Assembly: GCA_903928685.1 (NCBI GenBank)
Contig: CAIYRS010000036.1
Span: forward strand, 1-64,000
Length of the DNA stretch: 64,000 nucleotides
Source of the DNA: an uncultured Methylococcaceae bacterium
Lineage (GTDB): Bacteria; Pseudomonadota; Gammaproteobacteria; Methylococcales; Methylomonadaceae
Direction of reading: 5' to 3'
Positions within the stretch are counted from its first letter, which is position 1. Each line of letters starts with the position of its first letter. This document shows, in pieces, positions 9,189-17,629 of this stretch. The translations under genes and the position numbers were made by a program. Below the pieces are notes generated by a model. It saw only the letters and a list, made by a program, of their open reading frames with translations, did not search any database and had not been told where the DNA came from.

Positions 9189-9434
9189 ATGAATCTATTA
9201 AGCCAAATCTCCGCCATTTTAACGGCAACCTTACAACAGCCGATTGCCTTTGATGAAAACACCCCATTACTGGGCGCGATTCCCGAATTTGATTCCATGG
9301 CGGTAGTTTCCATCGTCACCGCCTTAGAAGACCGCTTCGGATTCACCATAGAAGACGATGAAATTGATGCCGAGGTTTTTGCATCGGTCGCCAGCTTAAT
9401 GGCTTTCGTCCAAGAAAAATTGGCAGCTGGCTAA
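9189..9434 (+). CDS. Acyl carrier protein, exosortase A cassette type
   Basis: 81 residues with the acyl-carrier four-helix pattern. The phosphopantetheine attachment site is Ser36 in EFDSMAVV, followed by IVTALEDRFGF and DDEIDAEVFASVASL. It differs from housekeeping AcpP (which has DSL) and groups with the carriers found beside exosortase A-associated acyl-CoA ligases. It lies between the GNAT-like gene and the hydrolase genes with gaps of 10 and 2 bases. The likely role is holding the acyl or amino-acyl group activated by the ligase at 13204. Confidence 0.85.
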   Translation: MNLLSQISAILTATLQQPIAFDENTPLLGAIPEFDSMAVVSIVTALEDRFGFTIEDDEIDAEVFASVASLMAFVQEKLAAG

Positions 9435-9436
9435 AT

Positions 9437-10258
9437 ATGCAGCCCGTATTTATCGCCGAAAATACTAGCCAATTATTTGCCGTTTACTATCCGCCCAAGG
9501 CCAGCGCGATCAGCCGGGCAATTATCCATATCCCCGCATTTGCGGAAGAAATGAACAAATCCCGGCGCATGGTGGCCTTGCAAGCGCAAGCCCTCGCCGA
9601 GCAAGGTTACGCGGTGTTGGTGTTGGATTTATACGGTACTGGCGATAGCAGCGGCGATTTCTCCCAAGCCACTTGGCAAGGCTGGCTGGAAAATATCCAA
9701 ACCGCCATAGCCTGGTTAAAGCAGCAAGGTGCTGTCTATATTGACTTATGGGCATTGCGGACAGGGGCATTATTGGCAGTGGATTTCGCCTGCAACCACT
9801 CGCCCAACAGCATCAGCAAATTATTGTGTTGGCAGCCAGTGTTAAACGGCGATACCTTTGTCTCCCAGTTCCTGCGTTTGCGGGTGGCTGCGGCACTGTT
9901 CAATAGCAATGCCCCGCAAGAAAAAACCGCCGATTTAAAACAGCAATTAATGACAGGCCAAGCCTTGGAAGTCGCCGGGTATCTGCTCAATCCTGAATTA
10001 CTAAAACCATTGATGGTGGCGCGGGCAGACACTATCGATTACGCAGGGCTTGAAGAACTGTGTTTAATTGAATTGGTTGCCAGCGCAGACCAAGAAGCGA
10101 GTTTTGCAAGTCAGCAATTTTTCAACAAACTGCAACAACAGCCCATTCAGGCATCCTTACAAAAAGCCGTGGGCGACAGTTTTTGGGCTAGCCAAGAAAT
10201 CACCACCGCGCCAGAACTCATCCAATTAACCACCACCATTACCCAACAATGGCTTTAG
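9437..10258 (+). CDS. Exosortase A system-associated hydrolase 2
   Basis: A 273-residue alpha/beta-hydrolase fold protein: HIPAFAEEMNKSRRM near the oxyanion region, LDLYGTGDSSGDF, then WALRTGALLAVDF where the nucleophile elbow is expected. The elbow lacks the canonical GxSxG serine, which as I recall is usual for this subfamily. It may act on a thioester or may be a non-catalytic partner. The next gene, the hydrolase 1 type, overlaps it by ten bases. The pair always travelling together is family knowledge; their reaction is unknown. Confidence 0.82.
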   Translation: MQPVFIAENTSQLFAVYYPPKASAISRAIIHIPAFAEEMNKSRRMVALQAQALAEQGYAVLVLDLYGTGDSSGDFSQATWQGWLENIQTAIAWLKQQGAVYIDLWALRTGALLAVDFACNHSPNSISKLLCWQPVLNGDTFVSQFLRLRVAAALFNSNAPQEKTADLKQQLMTGQALEVAGYLLNPELLKPLMVARADTIDYAGLEELCLIELVASADQEASFASQQFFNKLQQQPIQASLQKAVGDSFWASQEITTAPELIQLTTTITQQWL

Positions 10259-11109
10259 AAACCGCCCTGACGTTCCCTTGCCGAGACCAACAACTGGTCG
10301 GCATTATTCATCACCCTGAAATTGAAGGAAAAACCGGGGTGTTGATTATTGTTGGTGGCCCGCAATATCGGGTCGGTAGTCATCGTCAATTTGTGTTATT
10401 GGCGCGGCATTTAGCGAATGCAGGTGTTACCGTGATGCGTTTTGATGTCGGCGGCATGGGCGATTCTCAAGGCCAGCCACGGGATTTTTTGCAAATTGAT
10501 GCTGACATTCGCGCTGCCATTGATGCTTTCATGGCGAACTGCCCGGCAATCCAGCAAGTGGTTTTATGGGGCTTATGCGATGCCGCTTCCGCCGCTTTGT
10601 TTTATGGCTACCAAGACAGCCGCGTTAAAGGCATGGTGTTATTAAACCCGTGGGTTTTCACCCAACAAGGCGCGGCAAAAACCTATCTGAAACATTACTA
10701 TCTGCAACGGCTGGTAAGTAAAGATTTCTGGCGAAAAGTGCTGAGTTTAAAATTTGATTACCGCGCATCTCTGCTGTCGCTCATGGGATTGCTGCAACAA
10801 GCGGCAGGCGGTACGGCTAAAAAATCCACGGCAATAGCAAAAGTAGATGCCAATTTGCCCTTGCCCGCGCGTATGCGGCAATGTCTTAGCCAGTTTAACC
10901 AGCCAGTATTGTTGATACTTAGCGGTCGCGATCTGACCGCCGATGAATTTAAAGAAGTGGTGAAAGCTGATCTGGAATGGCAAGCGTTGTTAGCAAAACC
11001 CAGCCTTCGCCGCCAAGATTTACCTGAAGCCGACCACACCTTCGCCGCCGCCGCTTGGCGCGAACAAGTGGCGGAGTGGACGGCAGCTTGGGTTAGGGAT
11101 GTGTTTTAA
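10249..11109 (+). CDS. Exosortase A system-associated hydrolase 1
   Basis: A 286-residue alpha/beta hydrolase. It shows GGPQYRVGSHRQFVLLAR, a MRFDVGGMGDSQG turn, and the elbow LWGLCDAASAALF with cysteine in place of serine. A C-terminal PEADHTFAAAAW supplies a plausible catalytic His, and LILSGRDLTADEF the acid. It overlaps the hydrolase 2 gene by ten bases, so the two are translated together. A cysteine nucleophile would suit thioester or acyl transfer chemistry with the neighbouring acyl carrier protein. That link is inference. Confidence 0.84.
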   Translation: MALETALTFPCRDQQLVGIIHHPEIEGKTGVLIIVGGPQYRVGSHRQFVLLARHLANAGVTVMRFDVGGMGDSQGQPRDFLQIDADIRAAIDAFMANCPAIQQVVLWGLCDAASAALFYGYQDSRVKGMVLLNPWVFTQQGAAKTYLKHYYLQRLVSKDFWRKVLSLKFDYRASLLSLMGLLQQAAGGTAKKSTAIAKVDANLPLPARMRQCLSQFNQPVLLILSGRDLTADEFKEVVKADLEWQALLAKPSLRRQDLPEADHTFAAAAWREQVAEWTAAWVRDVF

Positions 11110-11112
11110 AAG

Positions 11113-11427
11113 CTGACGTTACGAAGTAACGCGCTTTATCCCGTTTGCCGCGTCGAGCACCGGAGTATTTGTCGGGAACAGCCCGAAGGGGTGCGGCAGG
11201 GATGCCGCACGGCGGCAGATGGGCAGGAAGCCCATTCTGCCGTCCCCCGACAAATGCGAGGAGCGCAAGACATGAGCGGCAACCGGGTCGCCTTTTCTTT
11301 GGCTACTTTCTTTTGGCGGCGCAAAAGAAAGTAGCTCGCCTTCGGGTGCGAGAACCCGATTTAATAACATCGCGATAGCGATTCATTATTATTTATTTTC
11401 GTATCACAAAAAGTGAGTGCATATCAG
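11113..11427 (+). repeat. Structured dispersed element, copy B (short form)
   Basis: A 315-base copy starting CTGACGTTAC. Its third stem is a perfect 14-bp pairing, GCTACTTTCTTTTG with CAAAAGAAAGTAGC, closed by a six-base loop. In copies A, C and D the same stem reads GTTAC/GTAAC, so both sides changed together. The G-C rich hairpin reads GGCAGATGGGC/GCCCATTCTGCC. It lies between convergent cassette genes. Confidence 0.85.
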
Positions 11428-11455
11428 GTAAAAGTATAAAAATTACTTTAGGTAG

Positions 11456-11483
11456 AGGAGTCTAAAACATGCTTTGGACTCCT
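11456..11483. repeat. Short palindrome of the AAAACATG family
   Basis: The arms AGGAGTCT and GGACTCCT surround the core AAAACATGCTTT. It is one of about 11 such palindromes in the window and lies eight bases past the stop codon of the minus-strand decarboxylase, in a convergent gap. Confidence 0.75.
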
Positions 11484-11490
11484 AAAAACC

Positions 11491-12726
11491 TTAAACCAAC
11501 GCCTCCATCGCATCCGGTTGGCTAAGAAATTTACTAGGGCTGGCGGTGTAACCGTATGCACCAGATTGAAAAATCACCACCAAATCGCCGATTTCCGCTT
11601 TCGGCAAAAGCATCTTATCGGCAAGGCTATCCAACGGCGTACACAAAGGCCCTACGATATTGACGCATTCCAACTCCTCGCCCGCCATATTCGTGCCAAT
11701 AGCTACCGGATAATTTTTGCGGATAACTTGCCCAAAATTGCCCGATGCCGCTAAATGGTGATGCAAACCGCCATCCACCATCAAATAAATCTGCCCACGG
11801 GAGACTTTTTTATCAAGCACTTTGGCAACATAAATCCCTGCTTCGCCGACTAAATAACGCCCTAATTCAATCACCACCTCGGTGTCTGGCTGTGCGGCTT
11901 TGAAAGTATCCATCGTTGCCGCCAACGCCTCGCCAACTTGCCCAATAGCCAATGGTGTTTCCCCAGGAAAATAAGGGATACCATAACCGCCGCCGATATT
12001 TACTTTGTGGATAGGGCTAGGGCAATGCGCGGCAAGTTGCTGGCATAACAGTAGGCTTTTTTGCTGGGCTTCAATAATCGCTTCGGCTTTCAGGTTTTGC
12101 GAGCCGCTGTAAATATGGAAGCCTTGGAAATCCAAACCTAAGGCTTGCAGTTGTTTTAAGGCATCGGGGATTAATTCTTCATCAATACCAAATTGTTTGG
12201 CACCGCCGCCCATTTTCATACCCGACGCTTTCAATTCAAACGCCGGATTAATGCGTAAAGCCACTTTTGCGCTTAGGCCAATTTCTGCTGATACCCGCGC
12301 CAAGGTCGCCAATTCCTGAAAAGATTCGGCATTCACGGTAATGCCTGCCGCCACCGCTTGCCGTAATTCTTCAGGCCGTTTGCCAGGCCCCGCCATGCTG
12401 ATTTGCTTGGCGGGCATGGTGGTATCCAAGGCCACTTGCATTTCCCCAGCAGAAGCCAGATCAAAACCATCAACCAGCGTTGCCATGTGCTGCACCAGCG
12501 CAGGCATGGGGTTGGCTTTCATGGCGTAATGGATTTTTAAGGCGGGCGGCATAGCCAAACGCAATTCAGCCACCCGCTGGCTAAGCAAGTGGCGGTCATA
12601 AGCGTAAAAAGGCGTACTGCCTAGCCGCTGGGCAAGCCGCGACAAAGCAATGCCGCCAATGCACAATTCATTTTTGACGACCGCAAATTGCGTCATCGGG
12701 GCGTGTTGGGGAGGCGTAGGGTTCAT
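11491..12726 (-). CDS. PLP-dependent decarboxylase, exosortase A system-associated
   Basis: 411 residues of the alanine-racemase-fold (group IV) decarboxylases, related to diaminopimelate and ornithine decarboxylase. The pyridoxal lysine is Lys70 in KIHYAMKANP. NIGGGYGIPYFPGE forms the phosphate-binding glycine turn, and IVGPLCTPLDSL holds the conserved cysteine of the second active-site half. An internal Met at residue 11 is an alternative start. The family is known beside exosortase A ligase and carrier genes. It probably makes or processes the amine-bearing group they load; the substrate is unproven. Confidence 0.88.
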   Translation of the reverse strand: MNPTPPQHAPMTQFAVVKNELCIGGIALSRLAQRLGSTPFYAYDRHLLSQRVAELRLAMPPALKIHYAMKANPMPALVQHMATLVDGFDLASAGEMQVALDTTMPAKQISMAGPGKRPEELRQAVAAGITVNAESFQELATLARVSAEIGLSAKVALRINPAFELKASGMKMGGGAKQFGIDEELIPDALKQLQALGLDFQGFHIYSGSQNLKAEAIIEAQQKSLLLCQQLAAHCPSPIHKVNIGGGYGIPYFPGETPLAIGQVGEALAATMDTFKAAQPDTEVVIELGRYLVGEAGIYVAKVLDKKVSRGQIYLMVDGGLHHHLAASGNFGQVIRKNYPVAIGTNMAGEELECVNIVGPLCTPLDSLADKMLLPKAEIGDLVVIFQSGAYGYTASPSKFLSQPDAMEALV

Positions 12727-12744
12727 GGGTTTTTAGTGTGAAGA

Positions 12745-12969
12745 TTACAAAATTTTTTGTAGTTGTTCGCGGGTTAAATCACAATCCCGAAGAATTTTTG
12801 CAAGCAGCCCGGGACCAAGAGTTTCGTTGCCATGAATGGGGACAACCGTTGATCGTCCGTCCGCATGACGGAGAAAGTGATGGCTACCTTTGGTTCTAAG
12901 CAGCTCAAAACCTAGCATAACCAAGACGCTTAATAGCTTTTTTCCGGTGATGCTAGGAAATGTCGTCAT
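12745..12969 (-). CDS. hicA: HicA family mRNA interferase toxin
   Basis: 74 residues starting MTTFPSITGKKLLSVLVMLG, followed by FELLRTKGSHHFLRH, which carries the catalytic-type histidine (about His30) of the dsRBD-like HicA fold. HicA proteins cleave mRNA and are neutralised by HicB. The start chosen overlaps the antitoxin stop by ATGA, the usual coupling. A longer frame to 13041 is rejected because its extra residues lie in hicB. The pair is inserted between two exosortase-associated genes. Confidence 0.88.
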   Translation of the reverse strand: MTTFPSITGKKLLSVLVMLGFELLRTKGSHHFLRHADGRSTVVPIHGNETLGPGLLAKILRDCDLTREQLQKIL

Positions 12970-13178
12970 GCGGCTACTGAAATTCGTTGAATGCCGATAA
13001 ATTCTAATGGTTCGCTGGTTTCTTCCTGAACTTCTAAACAAAGCTCAATAGCTTCGCGGATACGTTCCATTAACTCATCAAGCGATTTTGCTTGGGTGTG
13101 GCAGCCTGCTAGAGCGGGCACTGAGGCAATAAAATAGCCTTCGGTATCTTTTTCAACAATCACATCAAATTGGCGCAT
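12966..13178 (-). CDS. hicB: HicB family antitoxin
   Basis: 70 residues: RQFDVIVEKDTEGYFIASVP, followed by ALAGCHTQAKSLDELMERIREAIELCLE, is the partial RNase H-like HicB fold. This is the short type, with no added DNA-binding domain visible, so autoregulation would need another element. The start at 13178 is preferred over upstream methionines because MRQF begins the conserved domain. It precedes hicA on the minus strand and begins 26 bases after the ligase stop, so read-through from the ligase promoter is possible. Confidence 0.86.
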   Translation of the reverse strand: MRQFDVIVEKDTEGYFIASVPALAGCHTQAKSLDELMERIREAIELCLEVQEETSEPLEFIGIQRISVAA

Positions 13179-13203
13179 GATAAAAGTATTCTCATTGTTG
13201 TCA

Positions 13204-14796
13204 TTACTGGACATCATCCACCTGAAAAAGCAAAGCAAACTCAGCAGTTAAGGTTTTCCGGTCAATTTTGCCATTGGGGTTTCTGGGTAAGCTGGCTAAG
13301 GCGATGACTTTGGCGGGTACCATAAAATTGGGCAATTGTGCTTTACACAGATTGATAATGGCTTGCCCGTCGAATTGTTCTGGTTGGTCGGCGCTTACCA
13401 CCACAACCACGGCTTGCCCTAAGCTATGGTGCTCAATACCCAGTGCGGCGGCTTCTTTGGCAAGGCCGCTGGCGTAAACCACTTCCTCGATTTCGGTGGG
13501 CGATACCCGATAGCCGGAGGTTTTAATCATGTCATCTTTGCGTCCGACAAAATACAGATAACCTTCTTCATCTTTGCTAACGGTATCGCCTGACCACACG
13601 GCAATTTCCGTCAGCGGCAGTTCTGGTAATTGCCCTGGCGCGGGTTTAAAGCGTTCGGCGGTTTTGGCGGCATCGTTCCAGTAACCCATCGCTACTAATG
13701 GCCCGCGATGCACTAGCTCGCCGGGTTCATGGGCGGTGCATTCGCTGCCATCTTCACGCACCACTAAAATTTCCGCATTGGGGATGGCTTTGCCGATAGA
13801 ATCAGGGCGATTGTCGATTTCGGCAGGCGGTAAATAAGTGGAGCGGAAGGCTTCGGTTAAACCGTACATTAAAAAGAATTGGCTATCCGGCACTTTTTGG
13901 CGGATAGCGGACAAGACCGATTTCGGCATTTTGCCGCCGGAATTGGTCATATAGCGCAACTGTTGGTTGATTTCCGCAGGCCACGGCAAATTCGCCAGTT
14001 GCGCCCACAATGGCGGCACAGCGGCTAAGCCGGTAATTTGCTGTTTTGCCAGCGCGTTGATGACATCTTTCGGCAATAAATAATCCAACAACACGCAGCA
14101 GCCGCCTTTCAGCAAACAGGTGGTCAGTTGGTTTAAGCCGTAATCAAAACTGAACGGCAACACTGCTAACAAACGGTCGCTGGCGGTAATGCCAAGATAT
14201 TCGCTGACACTTTCAGCACCCGCCACAATATTGCGGTGCGACAGCACCACGCCTTTGGGTTTGCCAGTGCTGCCCGAGGTGTACAAAATCGCCGCCATGT
14301 CGGTGTCGATCAGCGTAGGCGGCGTGCAGGGCAGGGCGCAATGCAAATACGCTTGCCAAGTCAACACGGTTTGCGGAATGTTGATGCTGGTTGGCGGGCT
14401 GTCTTCCACCAAAATAACGGTATGCAAGTGTGGGCAATCCGCCAATACCGTCGCCAAGCTTTGTAGGCGGCTGGCGGAGGTGATGAGGATTTGCACTTGG
14501 CAATCGTTGAGAATGTAGGCCACTTGCGCGGCTTTCAGCACCGGATTGACGGGTACAAACACCCCGCCCGCTTGGGCAATCGCCAAAAAACTGCTAACGG
14601 TTTCAATTTGCTTAGGCAAATACACCGCCGCTCGTTGTTGCTTTTGCAGATGCAGATTTTGCAATGCTTGGGCTTGTTGCAAAACCATCTGAGCCAATGA
14701 TTGAAAATCCCATTGCTGGTTTTTATGGACGATGGCGGTGGCCTTCGGCGTGCGTTCGGCGGCTGCGTCAGGTAATAGGTGCAGTAAACTGGGCAT
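13204..14796 (-). CDS. AMP-forming acyl-CoA ligase, exosortase A system-associated
   Basis: A 530-residue ANL-superfamily enzyme. It has the phosphate loop ILYTSGSTGKPKGVVLSH, YGLTEAF (A5-like), WSGDTVSKDEEGYLYFVGR, and the C-terminal catalytic lysine in NPNGKIDRKTL. It should adenylate a carboxylic or amino acid and load it onto CoA or the acyl carrier protein at 9189. The start at 14796 (MPSLLHLLPDAAAERTP) fits the family; 22 upstream residues starting MAHLL look non-homologous. It shares the cassette with the decarboxylase, carrier and hydrolases. Confidence 0.88.
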   Translation of the reverse strand: MPSLLHLLPDAAAERTPKATAIVHKNQQWDFQSLAQMVLQQAQALQNLHLQKQQRAAVYLPKQIETVSSFLAIAQAGGVFVPVNPVLKAAQVAYILNDCQVQILITSASRLQSLATVLADCPHLHTVILVEDSPPTSINIPQTVLTWQAYLHCALPCTPPTLIDTDMAAILYTSGSTGKPKGVVLSHRNIVAGAESVSEYLGITASDRLLAVLPFSFDYGLNQLTTCLLKGGCCVLLDYLLPKDVINALAKQQITGLAAVPPLWAQLANLPWPAEINQQLRYMTNSGGKMPKSVLSAIRQKVPDSQFFLMYGLTEAFRSTYLPPAEIDNRPDSIGKAIPNAEILVVREDGSECTAHEPGELVHRGPLVAMGYWNDAAKTAERFKPAPGQLPELPLTEIAVWSGDTVSKDEEGYLYFVGRKDDMIKTSGYRVSPTEIEEVVYASGLAKEAAALGIEHHSLGQAVVVVVSADQPEQFDGQAIINLCKAQLPNFMVPAKVIALASLPRNPNGKIDRKTLTAEFALLFQVDDVQ

Positions 14797-14930
14797 GTCG
14801 TTATCGGCAAAAAGGCAGAAAAGAATGGCAGCCAGTGTAACGGTTCTTAGCAGATGTGCCAAGCAGCCCGGCTTGGGCAGCGTTGCTGATATTTTTCTGG
14901 TATGCTCATTGGATGTGGATTAAATCTAAC

Positions 14931-15019
14931 TTTGTAGGGGCGGACGGCTGTCCGCCTTTTTTAGGGCTCGTAGCAAATCCTGCCGCGACAAGGCGAGCAG
15001 CCGCTCGCCTCTACAAAAT
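14931..15019. repeat. REP-like pair of GC-rich hairpins
   Basis: The outer arms TTTGTAGGGGCG and CGCCTCTACAAA enclose two hairpins, GGCGGACGGCTGTCCGCC and AGGCGAGCAGCCGCTCGCCT. It fills the middle of the 324-base gap between the divergent ligase and response-regulator genes; I see nothing else there. Confidence 0.65.
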
Positions 15020-15120
15020 AATTGCGACAATTTAACATTGACTGAGTACTCGGCTTGTACGCCAACCACCAAATTTAACCCACTGCCTGCTTATTGATTG
15101 TTTAAATTACGGATAAAGTT

Positions 15121-15789
15121 ATGCGTCTGTTATTAGTTGAAGATGATGAAATTTTAGGGGATGGCTTGGTAGCAGGCCTGACTATGGAAGGCTATGCGGT
15201 GGATTGGCTGACCAACGGCAAACTTGCCGATGAAGCCTTAAAACTGAATAGTTACGAGCTTATTGTCCTAGATTTGAACTTGCCGGACATGGATGGCATG
15301 GCGATTTTACGCGCACTACGCAGCCGCAAAGACGAAACCCCGGTGATGGTGTTGACCGCTAAGGACACTATTGCCGACCGGGTGTCCGGTTTGGACAGCG
15401 GCGCGGATGATTTCGTTATTAAGCCGTTTGAGCTGGATGAAGTCTGCGCCCGGTTGCGGGCATTGGCGCGGCGTAGCGAAGGCCGTAGCGTGCCCACCAT
15501 TGAATATAAAGGTATCGTGCTCGATCCGGCCTCGCATCAAGTCACTTTTCATGGCGAAAAAATGGAGCTATCGCAAAAGGAATTTGAGATTTTAAACTTC
15601 TTAATGAGCAACATCGGCAAAGTGATTTCCCGCGCCCGTTTGGAAGAAAGCTTGTATTCGTGGAATTCGGATATTGAAAGCAATGCCGTTGAAGTGCATA
15701 TCCACCATTTGCGGAAAAAACTGGATGCCAGCTTAATCCGTACCGTAAGAGGTGTCGGCTACATTATCGACAACGACGACGCGCAATGA
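15121..15789 (+). CDS. OmpR/PhoB-family response regulator (QseB/PmrA-like)
   Basis: 222 residues. The receiver domain has the acidic pair in LLLVEDDEIL, phospho-acceptor Asp51 in LIVLDLNLPDMDG, and the conserved lysine in LTAKDT. The C-terminal winged helix includes LSQKEFEILNFLMSNIGKVI and the recognition region VEVHIHHLRKKL. It should bind DNA once phosphorylated by the kinase whose gene overlaps its stop codon by four bases (ATGA). The signal and regulon are not evident. Confidence 0.92.
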   Translation: MRLLLVEDDEILGDGLVAGLTMEGYAVDWLTNGKLADEALKLNSYELIVLDLNLPDMDGMAILRALRSRKDETPVMVLTAKDTIADRVSGLDSGADDFVIKPFELDEVCARLRALARRSEGRSVPTIEYKGIVLDPASHQVTFHGEKMELSQKEFEILNFLMSNIGKVISRARLEESLYSWNSDIESNAVEVHIHHLRKKLDASLIRTVRGVGYIIDNDDAQ

Positions 15790-17408
15790 ATTATTCCCTA
15801 AGGCAATTATTATTGGTCAGTTTATTGGCGGCTTCGGTGCTGATTTGGGGCATTGCCGCTTACATCAGTTACAAACAAACCCGTCAGGAAGTCGCCAATT
15901 TGTTTGATGCCGAATTGTCGCAATCGGCAAAAGTGCTGCACGCCTTTGTCGAAAGCTTGTTGCGGGAAGGTTCGTTAGCGGCAAATTGGGGACAAGAAAA
16001 AGTCGATAACCGCTTGCATACCGATGTGTTAAAACGCCGCTTCAAACGTAAAGATGCTTTCCAGTTGTGGTCAGAAGGCCAAGGCTTGCTGCCGCACAGC
16101 GACAACTTGCCGGGATTTTCGTTACCGAATTTTGAAAAAAACAATGACGCGCCAAAACTTTGGCAAGCTTTTGATGAAGTCATGCTCGCCAGTGCCTTAG
16201 GCCGCAGTTACGAACGCAAGATTGCCTTCCAGTTGTGGTCAAAACGCGATGGCTTGTTACTGCGCTCGGAAAGTGCGCCCAAATATGTGTTTGCCAATAA
16301 CGATAGCGGTTTTAGCCAAGCCAATATCGACGGGCATCTCTGGCATGTGTTCAGCATAGCCAATGCCACTGGCGAATACATCATCCATGTCGGGCAAAAA
16401 GAAGAAATCCGCGCGGAAATGACCGATGAAATCTCCACGCAATTAGTCACCCAGTTTTTAATTGGCCTGCCGTTTTTGGGGGCGGTAATCTGGCTGATTG
16501 TCGGGCATTCCTTACGCCCCATTAATCGCCTAGAGCGGTCATTGGCAAGGCGCGAAGCCAGTTACCTAAAGCCGATTTCTACCCGTAAATTGCCTAATGA
16601 AATCTTGCCTGTTGTTAATGAAATCAATAATTTGTTCGCACAATTGGAGCAGGCTTTTGAGCATGAGCGCCGTTTTACCTCCGATGCCGCCCATGAGTTG
16701 CGGACACCGCTGGCAGGTTTGCTGACGCAAGCGCAAGTGGCGTTGCGGACGAATGATGAAGATGTGCGTAAACAAGCCTTAAAACGCATCGAGCAGGCCG
16801 TTAACCGCATGACTTACATGGTGCAGCAATTGCTGACCTTCTCGCGCATTGAATACAGCACTGAGTTTTTAAGCAAAGAAGACACCGAATTAAGCCAAGA
16901 AGTGGTGTTGGTGTTCGCTGATTTGGAGCCGGAAGCCTATAAAAAAGGCATTAGCATGGAGTTTACCGAAGATCGCCCCGTGCCGATTATTGTCAACCGT
17001 CCGCTGTTGGCGATTTTGATCCGTAATGTCATTGATAACGCCATTAAATATACCCCGGCGCAAGGCTCGGTGCTGATTAGCGTGGTCGGTAAAGAGCGCT
17101 ATCTGCAATTTTGTGTGGAAGATTCCGGCCCAGGTATTGCCCCCGACCAGTACGAAAAATCCCTGCAACGTTTCCACCGCTGTACCGAAACCGCCAACAC
17201 CGTACAAGGCACGGGCTTGGGGTTTTCCATCGTCGAGCGCATTGCTTCCATCCATAACGCCGATTTGATTTTAGGGGTATCGCAACTAGGCGGCTTAAAA
17301 GTTACCGTACAATTCCCCTTGCCAAAACCTAGTCATGATGTCTGGCAAGAAAAACTCAGCTTTTTTAATCGCTTGAGTGCTAGGCGTAAGGCTGAGGCGG
17401 ATGGGTAG
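15786..17408 (+). CDS. Sensor histidine kinase (QseC-like) with duplicated sensor motif
   Basis: 540 residues: membrane helix 1 (about 7-28), a periplasmic region, membrane helix 2 (about 223-243), HAMP, and dimerisation domain with His303 in SDAAHELRTPLAG. The ATPase domain has NVIDNAIKYTP (N box) and GTGLGFSIVERI (G2). The periplasmic part holds two copies of a QseC-type module: residues 84-112 around AFQLWSEGQGLLPHSDNLP, and residues 141-169 around AFQLWSKRDGLLLRSESAP. I would expect a single copy in this family. It is paired with the upstream regulator. Confidence 0.92.
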   Translation: MNYSLRQLLLVSLLAASVLIWGIAAYISYKQTRQEVANLFDAELSQSAKVLHAFVESLLREGSLAANWGQEKVDNRLHTDVLKRRFKRKDAFQLWSEGQGLLPHSDNLPGFSLPNFEKNNDAPKLWQAFDEVMLASALGRSYERKIAFQLWSKRDGLLLRSESAPKYVFANNDSGFSQANIDGHLWHVFSIANATGEYIIHVGQKEEIRAEMTDEISTQLVTQFLIGLPFLGAVIWLIVGHSLRPINRLERSLARREASYLKPISTRKLPNEILPVVNEINNLFAQLEQAFEHERRFTSDAAHELRTPLAGLLTQAQVALRTNDEDVRKQALKRIEQAVNRMTYMVQQLLTFSRIEYSTEFLSKEDTELSQEVVLVFADLEPEAYKKGISMEFTEDRPVPIIVNRPLLAILIRNVIDNAIKYTPAQGSVLISVVGKERYLQFCVEDSGPGIAPDQYEKSLQRFHRCTETANTVQGTGLGFSIVERIASIHNADLILGVSQLGGLKVTVQFPLPKPSHDVWQEKLSFFNRLSARRKAEADG

Positions 17409-17478
17409 CTTGCATTAAGTTTGTGCAATGCGAGGGTATTTCTGAAAGTGAACATATTTTCAGTTTTTAGTGATAAAA

Positions 17479-17527
17479 GGAGCGCGGGCATCTTGCCCGC
17501 CAGTTGCGAGCAGGATGCCCGCGCTCC
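17479..17527. repeat. GC-rich inverted repeat (GGAGCGCGGGCAT family)
   Basis: The arms GGAGCGCGGGCATC and GATGCCCGCGCTCC enclose a second inverted pair around TTGCCCGC. A close relative lies at 23193-23242. It sits in the gap between the kinase and a convergent Uma2 gene. Confidence 0.75.
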
Positions 17528-17598
17528 AAAAATCGAGAACTTGACTGCTCAGAGCGATGTGGGTTAACAGCTTTATCTTTAACCCAACCTACGGTGCT

Positions 17599-17624
17599 GG
17601 AGTGAAAAACATGTTTTTCATTCC
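17599..17624. repeat. Short palindrome of the AAAACATG family
   Basis: The arms GGAGTGA and TCATTCC (one G-T wobble) surround AAAACATGTTTT. It lies five bases beyond the stop of the minus-strand Uma2 gene, in a convergent gap. Confidence 0.7.
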
Positions 17625-17629
17625 GTTTG

